Shown here: one piece after another, positions 1 through 5,561 of the stretch
Layout: each line of letters starts with the position of its first letter
Numbering within the stretch: position 1 is the first letter of the stretch
From: Pseudomonadota bacterium
GTDB taxonomy: Bacteria > Pseudomonadota > Gammaproteobacteria > Burkholderiales > Burkholderiaceae_B
Assembly (NCBI GenBank): GCA_021793095.1
Contig: JAJYTK010000082.1
Span: forward strand, 1-5,561
Length of the DNA stretch: 5,561 bases
Direction of reading: 5' to 3'
The notes under the pieces: model-generated
What the model was told of the DNA's origin: nothing
Databases searched by the model: none
Seen by the model: the letters and a program-made list of their open reading frames with translations, nothing else
Position numbers and translations under genes: made by a program

Positions 1-106
1 CCGTCTCGATGGCGGTCGCTGGGCTGGATGGGGCCTCAAACCGAGCAAGCACGGCGTCCACACCATCCATGCTCGTCCCCGACATTAAACCAATATACCA
101 GCCCAT
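1..106 (-). CDS. anmK: Anhydro-N-acetylmuramic acid kinase, N-terminal part only
   Basis: The visible 35 codons begin MGWYIGLMSGTSMDGVDAVL, which matches the start of the AnmK family: the GLMSGTSMDG stretch (residues 6-15) is the first phosphate-binding loop of this ASKHA-fold kinase. AnmK is a cytoplasmic enzyme that cleaves the 1,6-anhydro ring of anhydro-MurNAc and phosphorylates it to MurNAc-6-phosphate, returning wall sugar to metabolism. The rest of the gene (family length is roughly 370 residues) lies beyond base 1. The start is ATG at 106-104; the reading frame upstream closes at the TAA at 130-128, which is the stop of the endopeptidase gene, so no longer start exists. The 21-base gap lacks a strong Shine-Dalgarno sequence, and the gene probably shares a transcript with the endopeptidase. 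The identity is recognised from the motif alone and is fairly secure. Confidence 0.93.
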   Translation of the reverse strand, partial: MGWYIGLMSGTSMDGVDAVLARFEAPSSPATAIET

Positions 107-127
107 GCCTAGGTCTTTTAAGAGGGG

Positions 128-1450
128 TTAGTCAGACATGGCCAACAAGCGTTGGTCCGTGCGCTCTTTGAGTAAAGCCAGTTGTTTCTCGTACTGACTG
201 GCTAGCGCCTGTAGCTTTTCAACCTGCTCTGATTCTAGGGCCCTGGCGGCGGGTAAGTCGACCGACAGTGGATCGACGGGCTTGCCATCGATACGGAATT
301 CATAATGCAGGTGAGGGCCAGTCGCCCAGCCGGTCGCACCCACGTAACCGATACGCTGGCCTTGTTGGACCTTGGCGCCCTTTTTCAGGCCTGGCTCAAA
401 GCGGCTCTGGTGGGCATAGAGCGTGCTGTAGCCACTATGGTGTTTGAGGATGATGACATTGCCATAGCCCCGTTGGGTGCCAATGAAATCGACCACGCCA
501 TCTGCGGTTGCTTGGATGGGGGTGCCTTGGGGTGCCGCATAGTCCACACCATTGTGATTACGCCAGCTACCATGGATGGGGTGACGGCGTTTGCCAAAGG
601 TAGAGCTGATACGGGTAAATTTGATCGCGTTGCGCAAAAAAGCGCCTTGGATGCTGTTACCCTCAAAATCATAGTAGCTACCACCGCCATCGCCCTCATC
701 AAACCATAACGCTTGGTGGGTCTCGCCATCGTTTTCGTACTCGATGGCTAAAATACGCCCAGCCGCAATGGTTTGCCCCTGACTGGTATGGCTTTCGTAG
801 ATCACACGAAAGCGGTCTTCCTTGCGGATGTCTTTGATGAAATCAATTTTACTGCCCAGCACATCGGTCATGGCCAAGGCCACAGAATCCGGGATGCCGG
901 CTTGATCGGTGGCGCCAAATAGTGAGCTGGTAATGACGCCCTCGGCCATTTTTACCTCGGTTTCAGCGGCAACAGTATGCTCTTTGGCAACAAAGCCATC
1001 GCCATCATCCGGCGTGACCTCGAGCCAGCGGGAAACGACCGTCTCATCCTCTTTGGCTGCAGGGGTGTGATTGTAACGGAGCCACTGAAGCTTGTTGTTT
1101 TCATCGACGGAAACCTGGATGGTGCGCCCGGGATATAGTTTGTAGATAGAGCGGGCGGCCTCGTCATAGGTCAAAAAGTGTTGTAAATCAGGCTCATCGA
1201 CCTCGAGGCGCTTGAGGATGGCGGCCAGAGTGTCGCCTTGGCGGATACTCGTTTGATGGATAAAGGGCCCCGTTTGACCTTGTAAACTTTTGATAATTGG
1301 GGCTTCTAATATCGTGCTGGTATGGTAGATTTCAGGGACAGGCTCTTGGGAGGGTGGGACAACAGCGATGGCGCCAGCGCCTACAAATAACCCGAGAGCA
1401 ATAGTGAGCAGTGTTTTTTGTATGAATTTAGGGCGTTTGGGTGGTGTCAT
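128..1450 (-). CDS. mepM: Membrane-anchored M23 murein DD-endopeptidase, MepM type
   Basis: The 440-residue product is the same length class as E. coli MepM. A short basic N-terminus (residues 1-12) is followed by one hydrophobic segment (about 13-31), a signal anchor or uncleaved signal peptide placing the rest in the periplasm. Residues about 62-125 (TSIRQGDTLAAILKRL onward) form a LysM/OapA-like wall-binding domain, a middle domain spans about 135-265, and the LytM/M23 catalytic domain spans about 278-395. Zinc ligands are visible as H299 and D303 (HNGVD) and H382 in HLHYEF; H380 and H347 (LYAH) are the usual catalytic histidines, so the enzyme should be active. Residues 404-436 look helical, possibly coiled coil. 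By family knowledge it cuts D-Ala-mDAP cross-links to let the wall expand. A TAA at 1462-1460 bars any earlier in-frame start, and the ATG at 1450 has no good Shine-Dalgarno sequence. anmK follows it on the same strand. Confidence 0.93.
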   Translation of the reverse strand: MTPPKRPKFIQKTLLTIALGLFVGAGAIAVVPPSQEPVPEIYHTSTILEAPIIKSLQGQTGPFIHQTSIRQGDTLAAILKRLEVDEPDLQHFLTYDEAARSIYKLYPGRTIQVSVDENNKLQWLRYNHTPAAKEDETVVSRWLEVTPDDGDGFVAKEHTVAAETEVKMAEGVITSSLFGATDQAGIPDSVALAMTDVLGSKIDFIKDIRKEDRFRVIYESHTSQGQTIAAGRILAIEYENDGETHQALWFDEGDGGGSYYDFEGNSIQGAFLRNAIKFTRISSTFGKRRHPIHGSWRNHNGVDYAAPQGTPIQATADGVVDFIGTQRGYGNVIILKHHSGYSTLYAHQSRFEPGLKKGAKVQQGQRIGYVGATGWATGPHLHYEFRIDGKPVDPLSVDLPAARALESEQVEKLQALASQYEKQLALLKERTDQRLLAMSD

Positions 1451-1493
1451 GACGGCTTTTTAGCAGGGGTTGTTTTTGACATCAAAGCATGGG

Positions 1494-1523
1494 TATATAG
1501 CATCGGCCCACTACGTTTGTGCA
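1494..1523 (-). promoter_or_regulatory. Possible sigma-70 promoter of mepM-anmK
   Basis: On the minus strand TGCACA (1523-1518) is separated by 18 bases from TATATA (1499-1494). Both hexamers match consensus at 4 of 6 positions, so the call is weak. It would start transcription near 1487 and give mepM a leader of about 37 bases. The position is right for the only promoter this two-gene unit needs, but chance matches of this quality are common in an AT-rich gap. Confidence 0.25.
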
Positions 1524-1575
1524 CGGGTAGCAGGCCGATAAAACAATAAAAAAAAGAAACACGCCCCGGTGTGAT

Positions 1576-1639
1576 TGCCTTTTTTAGCGCTGTGGCAGAT
1601 GGATGCCTAGGTGTAGGATGCGGCTGGGTAAAAAAGGCA
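1576..1639. repeat. Perfect 11-base inverted repeat, 42-base spacer
   Basis: TGCCTTTTTTA (1576-1586) is repeated exactly, in inverted orientation, as TAAAAAAGGCA (1629-1639). The 42-base spacer contains a smaller dyad, GGCA (1594-1597) with TGCC (1604-1607), and two copies of GGATGC (1601-1606, 1616-1621). In RNA the arms could form an 11-bp stem with a large loop; in DNA it could be a widely spaced operator. There is no run of T directly after the right arm, so it is not a standard terminator. Its role is unknown; its position between divergent promoters suggests regulation. Confidence 0.6.
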
Positions 1640-1751
1640 GAAATATTAGTTGTGCCGGTATTCTTGCGTGCAAAATATGTTCTAGCAAGTTATCCTAACG
1701 CATTCAGAAGAAATTTTCGAGTCTTTTTGTGTTACATTTGCTAGGTTAATT

Positions 1752-2981
1752 ATGTCTTCATCAGAGCTACCGATATCTGATGCCGTTCGAGCTGATTTAG
1801 AGGTCGTCAAACGCGGTTGTGATGAGCTCATTGTCGAGTCCGAATTTGCGCAAAAACTCGCCCGCAGTCATCAGACGGGCACCCCTTTGAGAATAAAACT
1901 AGGGTTGGATCCCACCGCCCCAGATATTCACTTAGGGCATACCGTAGTGCTCAATAAAATGCGCCAACTGCAGGATTTGGGCCATGTGGTGATTTTTCTC
2001 ATTGGCGACTTTACCTCAACAATCGGTGACCCCAGCGGTCGCGATACGACGCGGCCGCCGTTGACGCGCGACGAAATTCAGTTTAACGCCCAGACGTATT
2101 ACGAGCAGGCCAGCTTGGTTTTAGACCCTGATAAAACAGAGGTTTGCTATAACTCTAAATGGTGTGATGAGTTAGGGACACGTGGGCTTATTCAGCTGGC
2201 TTCTCGTTATACCGTGGCACGCATGCTTGAGCGGGATGACTTTACCAAACGTTATCAGCAGCATTTGCCCATTGCCATTCATGAGTTTATCTATCCCTTG
2301 TTACAGGGCTATGATTCGGTGCAGCTTAAGGCTGATTTAGAATTGGGTGGTACCGATCAAAAGTTTAATTTGCTGGTTGGACGTGAGCTGCAAAAAGAAT
2401 ACGGCCAAGAGCCCCAGTGCATCATGACCATGCCATTGCTTGAGGGGTTAGATGGGCACGAAAAAATGTCTAAGTCACGCGGCAATTATATTGGTGTGAC
2501 CGAGGCCCCAGGCAGTATGTTTGGCAAAATCATGTCTATTTCGGATGAGCTGATGTGGCGCTATTATGAGCTGCTCTCATTCCGTTCACTGGCCGAGATC
2601 CAAAAATTGCGTGATGAGATCGCTGATGGACGCAATCCACGTGATGTTAAAGTAGAGTTGGCATTAGAGCTGGTGGCGCGCTTTCATAGCCCACAGCTTG
2701 CCCAAAAGGCACTCGAGGGCTTCGAGGCACAATTTCGCCGCGGCGAGATGCCCGAAGACATGCCCGAGGTGACATTGACTGGTGCACCCAAAAATATTGT
2801 CCATATACTTCGTGAGTCTGGGCTTGTGAGCTCTGGTAGCGAGGGGCAACGCAGTATTGCGCAGCGTGCAGTACGCGTCGATGGCCAGCGGATCGAAGAT
2901 CGCACACTTGAGCTCGAGGCCGGGACATATATTTTACAAGTTGGCAAAAGGCGTTTTGCACGGGTTACACTAGACACATAA
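1752..2981 (+). CDS. tyrS: Tyrosyl-tRNA synthetase, type 2
   Basis: This cytoplasmic class I aminoacyl-tRNA synthetase joins L-tyrosine to tRNA-Tyr using ATP. The 409-residue product shows the full set of signatures: the HIGH-like motif HLGH at residues 60-63, following GLDPTAPDI; the tyrosine and ATP pocket around YPLLQGYDS (181-189) and LGGTDQ (198-203); and the signature loop KMSKS at 238-242. KMSKS rather than the KFGKT of E. coli, together with the length, places it in the type-2 TyrS subfamily found in many proteobacteria. Residues about 345-409 form the C-terminal S4 RNA-binding domain, which grips the tRNA. The start ATG has TAGGT as a modest ribosome binding site and the N-terminus is of normal length. 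No T-box leader is visible, as expected outside Gram-positive bacteria. A PEBP-family gene follows after 38 bases, probably on the same transcript. Confidence 0.97.
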   Translation: MSSSELPISDAVRADLEVVKRGCDELIVESEFAQKLARSHQTGTPLRIKLGLDPTAPDIHLGHTVVLNKMRQLQDLGHVVIFLIGDFTSTIGDPSGRDTTRPPLTRDEIQFNAQTYYEQASLVLDPDKTEVCYNSKWCDELGTRGLIQLASRYTVARMLERDDFTKRYQQHLPIAIHEFIYPLLQGYDSVQLKADLELGGTDQKFNLLVGRELQKEYGQEPQCIMTMPLLEGLDGHEKMSKSRGNYIGVTEAPGSMFGKIMSISDELMWRYYELLSFRSLAEIQKLRDEIADGRNPRDVKVELALELVARFHSPQLAQKALEGFEAQFRRGEMPEDMPEVTLTGAPKNIVHILRESGLVSSGSEGQRSIAQRAVRVDGQRIEDRTLELEAGTYILQVGKRRFARVTLDT

Positions 2982-3006
2982 CCTGTTTAGCGGCTTCACG
3001 CATGAA

Positions 3007-3013
3007 AGAGGAG
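3007..3013 (+). promoter_or_regulatory. Strong ribosome binding site of the PEBP gene
   Basis: AGAGGAG lies six bases before the ATG at 3020, ideal spacing. It decides the start: the nearby ATG at 3016 is in another frame. It is the best Shine-Dalgarno sequence in the window, suggesting that the gene, though second in its transcript, is translated efficiently on its own. Confidence 0.8.
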
Positions 3014-3019
3014 TGATGC

Positions 3020-3655
3020 ATGAAATTACATAGTAATTCTTTTGCAGACAATACTGCCATTCCTGAGCAGTATGCATTTTGTCGGCCAGATCCCGAGACA
3101 CACGCCACACTAGGCGGAAACCTGAATCCTCACCTGGCTTGGTCCGATGTGCCCGAGGGGACCCGTTCTTTTGTGATTTTGTGCGAGGATCCCGATGTCC
3201 CAACCAAAATGGATGACGTCAACCAAGAGGGCCGTGAGATCCCTGCTGATTTGCCGCGCACGCATTTTTATCATTGGGTGTTAGTTGATTTGGCAGCCGA
3301 TACCCGCGAGATCCCTGAGGGTGCTTATTCCGATGGGGTCACCCCTCGGGGCAAGGCCGGGCCACTCGCACTGGATGGCACGCGCCAGGGGTTGAATGGG
3401 TTTACCGACTTTTTCGCCCATGATCGCGATATGAATGGCGATTATTTTGGCTATGACGGACCTTGCCCCCCATGGAACGATGCCATTGTCCACCGTTACG
3501 TTTTTACCGTGTATGCTGTGGATATTGACGAGATTCCGGTAGAGGGCAAGTTCACCGGTGATGATGTCAAAAAAGCCATCGAGGGTCATATCCTCGGCCA
3601 AGCCTCTATCACTGGCATTTATACGCTCAACCCGCGTTTGCGTGATGGGGAATAA
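3020..3655 (+). CDS. YbhB/YbcL-family (PEBP, Raf-kinase-inhibitor-like) protein
   Basis: The 211-residue product has the hallmarks of the phosphatidylethanolamine-binding protein fold: DPDVP at 57-61, HW at 85-86, GPCPP at 147-151 and HRY at 158-160, which together line the anion-binding pocket of the family. No signal peptide or membrane segment is seen, so it should be cytoplasmic. It is longer than E. coli YbhB (about 158 residues) and YbcL (about 183); the extra length sits mainly in a polar loop after DPDVP (62-82) and a segment before GPCPP (about 124-146), features shared by the longer bacterial subfamily. The protein is acidic. Bacterial members have no settled biochemical role; the eukaryotic name does not imply kinase inhibition here. 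The start is fixed by a strong ribosome binding site. It probably shares the tyrS transcript, but nothing links it functionally to tRNA charging. A terminator follows. Confidence 0.9.
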   Translation: MKLHSNSFADNTAIPEQYAFCRPDPETHATLGGNLNPHLAWSDVPEGTRSFVILCEDPDVPTKMDDVNQEGREIPADLPRTHFYHWVLVDLAADTREIPEGAYSDGVTPRGKAGPLALDGTRQGLNGFTDFFAHDRDMNGDYFGYDGPCPPWNDAIVHRYVFTVYAVDIDEIPVEGKFTGDDVKKAIEGHILGQASITGIYTLNPRLRDGE

Positions 3656-3674
3656 ACATATTTCTGATGCTTTG

Positions 3675-3709
3675 ATGCCCCACGGTTACCTTTTAGGTGC
3701 GTGGGGTAT
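3675..3709 (+). repeat. Long hairpin in the 3' untranslated region of the tyrS-PEBP unit
   Basis: The arms 3675-3684 (ATGCCCCACG) and 3700-3709 (CGTGGGGTAT) pair over ten positions with one G-T wobble, and ACC (3688-3690) can pair with GGT (3696-3698) inside, across a small internal loop. It is GC-rich and should be stable, but ATGATGG, not a T-run, follows it. It therefore is not itself a terminator; it may protect the 3' end or hold up ribosomes or polymerase before the terminator nine bases on. Confidence 0.7.
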
Positions 3710-3717
3710 GATGGTTT

Positions 3718-3741
3718 AGCCCAGCATTGTCTGGGCTTTTT
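3718..3741 (+). terminator. Rho-independent terminator of tyrS-PEBP
   Basis: AGCCCAG (3718-3724) and CTGGGCT (3731-3737) form a perfect seven-bp GC-rich stem with a six-base loop, running straight into five T (3737-3741). It lies 62 bases after the PEBP stop codon and separates that unit from glyA. Confidence 0.9.
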
Positions 3742-3782
3742 CATTGCTAGGGCTAGCCCATGTATTTTGATGGGTTAATATT

Positions 3783-3811
3783 TAGCCAAATTTTTGGATC
3801 CAAGCTAAAAT
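3783..3811 (+). promoter_or_regulatory. Probable sigma-70 promoter of glyA-nrdR
   Basis: TAGCCA (3783-3788, 4 of 6 to TTGACA) is followed after the optimal 17 bases by TAAAAT (3806-3811, 5 of 6 to TATAAT). Transcription would start near 3818, leaving a leader of about 46 bases. It lies just past the terminator of the previous unit, where a promoter for glyA is needed. The hexamers overlap the inverted repeat TTTAGC (3781-3786) / GCTAAA (3804-3809). No PurR-type or glycine-riboswitch sequence is visible. Confidence 0.5.
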
Positions 3812-3838
3812 AGGTGGCTCCTTAATTTCAGCCTACCT
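3812..3838 (+). repeat. Imperfect dyad in the glyA leader
   Basis: AGGTGGCT (3812-3819) pairs with AGCCTACCT (3830-3838) over eight base pairs with one bulged T at 3834 and a ten-base loop. If transcription starts near 3818, as the promoter candidate suggests, only part of the left arm would be in the RNA, so it could act as a DNA operator rather than an RNA hairpin. There is no T-run after it. Confidence 0.45.
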
Positions 3839-3863
3839 TCTCACTGTTAGGAACATACAATAC

Positions 3864-5120
3864 ATGTTTGACCGTTCTCGTACCTTAGATGTGGTTGATC
3901 CCGATATTTGGGCGGCCATCGAAAAAGAAGACACTCGTCAAGAGCAACATATCGAGCTCATTGCCTCTGAAAACTATGCCAGCCCTGCGGTCATGCAGGC
4001 CCAAGGCACACAGTTGACCAATAAGTACGCCGAGGGGTATCCAGGGCGCCGTTATTATGGTGGCTGTGAGTATGTAGACGTGATTGAGCAGCTCGCCATT
4101 GATCGCCTCAAAGAAATTTTTGGTGCGCCTGCCGCTAATGTTCAGCCCAACTCTGGCTCACAAGCCAACCAGGCGGTCTATCTGGCAACGCTCAAGCCTG
4201 GGGATACTGTCCTAGGGATGAATCTTGCTGAAGGTGGGCATTTGACACACGGTTCTCCTGTCAATGCGTCTGGTATTTTGTATAACTTTGTATCCTATGG
4301 TTTGGATGAGAACGAGGAGCTTGACTACGACGCGCTCGAGCGTTTGGCCAAAGAGCACAAGCCCAAGCTGATCGTCGGTGGGGCTTCCGCTTACTCCCTG
4401 AAAATTGATTTTGAGCGCATGGGCCGCATTGCACGTGAAAATGGTGCACTCTTTATGGTGGATATTGCCCACTATGCGGGGCTGGTTGCTGGCGGTGCTT
4501 ATCCCAACCCCATGCCCCATGCTGACTTTGTGACCTCAACCACGCATAAATCATTGCGCGGCCCCCGTGGTGGCGTCATCATGATGAAGCCTGAGTTCGA
4601 GCGCGCCATTAATTCTGCTATCTTTCCTGGACTGCAGGGTGGGCCCTTGGTGCATGTGATTGCGGCCAAAGCAGTTGCTTTCAAAGAGGCCTTGGACCCC
4701 AGTTTCAAGGATTATGCACAGCAGGTGCTAAAAAATGCTGACGTATTGGCCAAGACTTTGGTGTCGCGTGGCTTGCGCATTGTTTCTGGCCGGACCGAGA
4801 GTCATGTGATGTTAGTCGACCTGCGCAGCAAGGGCATCACCGGTAAGGATGCCGAGGCCGCATTGGGCAAGGCACACATTACGGTCAACAAAAACGCTAT
4901 CCCCAATGATCCCGAGTCACCTTTTGTGACCAGTGGTGTTCGTTTGGGTACGCCTGCGGTCACCACACGTGGCTTTAAAGAGGCCGAGTGCGAGCTAACG
5001 GCCAACCTCATCGCTGACGTATTGGATGATCCTTTCAATGAGGAAAACCTGGCCCAAGTACGTGCCCGTGTCAATGAGCTGACCGCGCGCTTACCTGTGT
5101 ACGGGGGCTCTGCTAAATAG
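3864..5120 (+). CDS. glyA: Serine hydroxymethyltransferase
   Basis: This PLP-dependent cytoplasmic enzyme moves the hydroxymethyl group of serine to tetrahydrofolate, giving glycine and 5,10-methylene-THF, the main source of one-carbon units for purines, thymidylate and methionine. The 418-residue length matches the family (E. coli 417). Visible signatures are the N-terminal [10 protein letters not shown] (31-40), [15 protein letters not shown] (53-67) with the active-site tyrosines Y55 and Y65, PNSGSQAN (95-102), D200 and H203 that contact PLP, and [12 protein letters not shown] (226-237) with K229 as the Schiff-base lysine. R360 in SGVRLGTPA should bind the substrate carboxylate. All key residues are present. 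The ATG is preceded by TAGGA at 3848-3852, eleven bases away and so rather distant. nrdR follows after 27 bases with no terminator between, suggesting one transcript. Confidence 0.98.
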   Translation: MFDRSRTLDVVDPDIWAAIEKEDTRQEQHIELIASENYASPAVMQAQGTQLTNKYAEGYPGRRYYGGCEYVDVIEQLAIDRLKEIFGAPAANVQPNSGSQANQAVYLATLKPGDTVLGMNLAEGGHLTHGSPVNASGILYNFVSYGLDENEELDYDALERLAKEHKPKLIVGGASAYSLKIDFERMGRIARENGALFMVDIAHYAGLVAGGAYPNPMPHADFVTSTTHKSLRGPRGGVIMMKPEFERAINSAIFPGLQGGPLVHVIAAKAVAFKEALDPSFKDYAQQVLKNADVLAKTLVSRGLRIVSGRTESHVMLVDLRSKGITGKDAEAALGKAHITVNKNAIPNDPESPFVTSGVRLGTPAVTTRGFKEAECELTANLIADVLDDPFNEENLAQVRARVNELTARLPVYGGSAK

Positions 5121-5147
5121 GTGGGCCCATGAGGGCTCGTGACGCAT

Positions 5148-5561
5148 ATGAAATGTCCATTCTGTAATCACGAAGACACTCAGGTCTTAGATTCACGAGT
5201 CCTTGAGGACGGTGACGCCATTCGGCGTCGCCGTCGTTGCTTATCGTGCGATCGGCGGTTTACGACCTATGAACGGGCTGAGCTGATGATGCCCACCGTG
5301 GTCAAGCGTGATGGTAGCCGGATGAGTTTCGACCCAGCGCGTGTGCGGGCCAGTATGGAGTTAGCATTGCGCAAGCTCACTGTCCCTAGCCAAGAGGTAG
5401 ACGCTGCTATCGAGCGGATCCGCGAGAGTCTTATGCTCACGGGGGCCCGAGAAATCAATACCGAAGAAATTGGTGATCGTGTGCTCGAGGAATTACTCAA
5501 GCTCGATCAGGTGGCATATATTCGCTTTGCTTCCGTTTACAAAAGCTTTAATGATATCGAC
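5148..5561 (+). CDS. nrdR: Transcriptional repressor NrdR, C-terminus cut by the window end
   Basis: NrdR is a nucleotide-sensing repressor that binds NrdR boxes upstream of ribonucleotide reductase operons and so helps set dNTP supply. The visible 138 codons show an N-terminal zinc ribbon with MKCPFC and CLSC (ligands C3, C6, C31, C34), the arginine run R26-R30 and RRFTTYER (36-43), then an ATP-cone domain from about residue 49 (PTVVKRDG) to the window end, including the usual RFASVYKSF (126-134). Family members have about 150-160 residues, so only a short tail is missing. The ATG at 5148 gives the normal MKCPFC start; GTG at 5139 is an in-frame alternative three codons upstream but sits too close to the GAGGG at 5131-5135. 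Placement right after glyA is common in betaproteobacteria and suggests co-transcription. No NrdR box is visible in this window. Confidence 0.97.
   Translation, partial: MKCPFCNHEDTQVLDSRVLEDGDAIRRRRRCLSCDRRFTTYERAELMMPTVVKRDGSRMSFDPARVRASMELALRKLTVPSQEVDAAIERIRESLMLTGAREINTEEIGDRVLEELLKLDQVAYIRFASVYKSFNDID

Larger units (their letters stand above)
1451..1751. other. Divergent intergenic region between mepM and tyrS
   Basis: This 301-base gap must hold the promoters of both divergent units but has no recognisable gene or structured RNA. For mepM, a weak minus-strand candidate is TGCACA (1523-1518), 18 bases, then TATATA (1499-1494), each matching the sigma-70 hexamers at 4 of 6 positions. 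For tyrS I see only isolated elements, TTGCGT (1664-1669) and TATCCT (1691-1696), spaced too far apart (21 bases) to be convincing. The tyrS start has a modest Shine-Dalgarno sequence, TAGGT at 1742-1746, five bases before its ATG. An A-rich tract at 1541-1559 and an inverted repeat at 1576-1639 are described separately. Confidence 0.5.

Noticed and set aside
305..729. Open frames of 134 codons (plus) and 114 codons (minus, other frame) inside the endopeptidase gene.
   Set aside because: They overlap the conserved M23 catalytic domain in other frames, have no family resemblance and no good ribosome binding site; they are shadows of mepM.
2749..2769. Short near-repeat ATGCCCGAAGAC / ATGCCCGAGGTG within tyrS.
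   Set aside because: It encodes the MPED-MPEV linker before the S4 domain, a variable part of the protein; too short to be anything but chance or ordinary linker drift.
2647..2977. Three overlapping minus-strand frames over the 3' end of tyrS.
   Set aside because: The plus strand clearly encodes the S4 domain of TyrS here; the antisense translations look like random sequence rich in Arg and Ser.
3842..3863. Possible riboswitch in the glyA leader.
   Set aside because: The leader from the probable start near 3818 is about 46 bases, too short for a glycine, SAM or THF riboswitch, and none of their conserved cores is visible.
4212..5074. Several minus-strand frames of 60-102 codons across glyA.
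   Set aside because: All lie opposite conserved SHMT sequence and show no domain or signal; antisense shadows.
1..5561. A hidden mobile, defence or biosynthetic system.
   Set aside because: Every long coding region is a recognisable housekeeping gene with intact motifs, gene spacing is normal, and no terminal repeats, target duplications, integrase or toxin-antitoxin-like pair was seen on either strand.

Overview
This window looks like an ordinary stretch of chromosome from a proteobacterium, most likely a betaproteobacterium of the order Burkholderiales, possibly Alcaligenaceae. That placement is inference from protein style and gene order: anmK beside an M23 endopeptidase, divergent from a type-2 tyrS, and glyA followed by nrdR. 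Base composition is moderate, by eye near 50% G+C, and looks uniform across the genes. I see no insertion sequence, phage gene, CRISPR array, tRNA, rRNA or other sign of recent transfer.

The left part (1-1450) is read from the minus strand. It carries a 440-residue membrane-anchored murein endopeptidase of the MepM type. Twenty-one bases after its stop codon begins anmK, the kinase that recycles anhydro-MurNAc; only its first 35 codons are in the window. The pair joins wall cleavage to wall-sugar recycling. The 301-base divergent gap (1451-1751) has no gene but contains a perfect 11-base inverted repeat and poly-A/T tracts.

The middle (1752-3741) is read from the plus strand. It holds tyrS (tyrosyl-tRNA synthetase) and, 38 bases later, a PEBP/YbhB-family protein with a strong ribosome binding site. 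They are probably one transcript, which ends at a clear rho-independent terminator (3718-3741) preceded by a second long hairpin.

The right part (3742-5561), also plus strand, opens with an AT-rich, palindrome-dense promoter region, then glyA (serine hydroxymethyltransferase) and, 27 bases later, nrdR (regulator of ribonucleotide reductase genes), cut by the window end about one turn short of its usual length. Both touch nucleotide supply: GlyA makes one-carbon units for purine and thymidylate synthesis, and NrdR controls dNTP synthesis.

I looked for an undescribed system and did not find one. The points worth a second look are small regulatory structures in the two larger intergenic gaps and a possible short upstream ORF overlapping the start of mepM.
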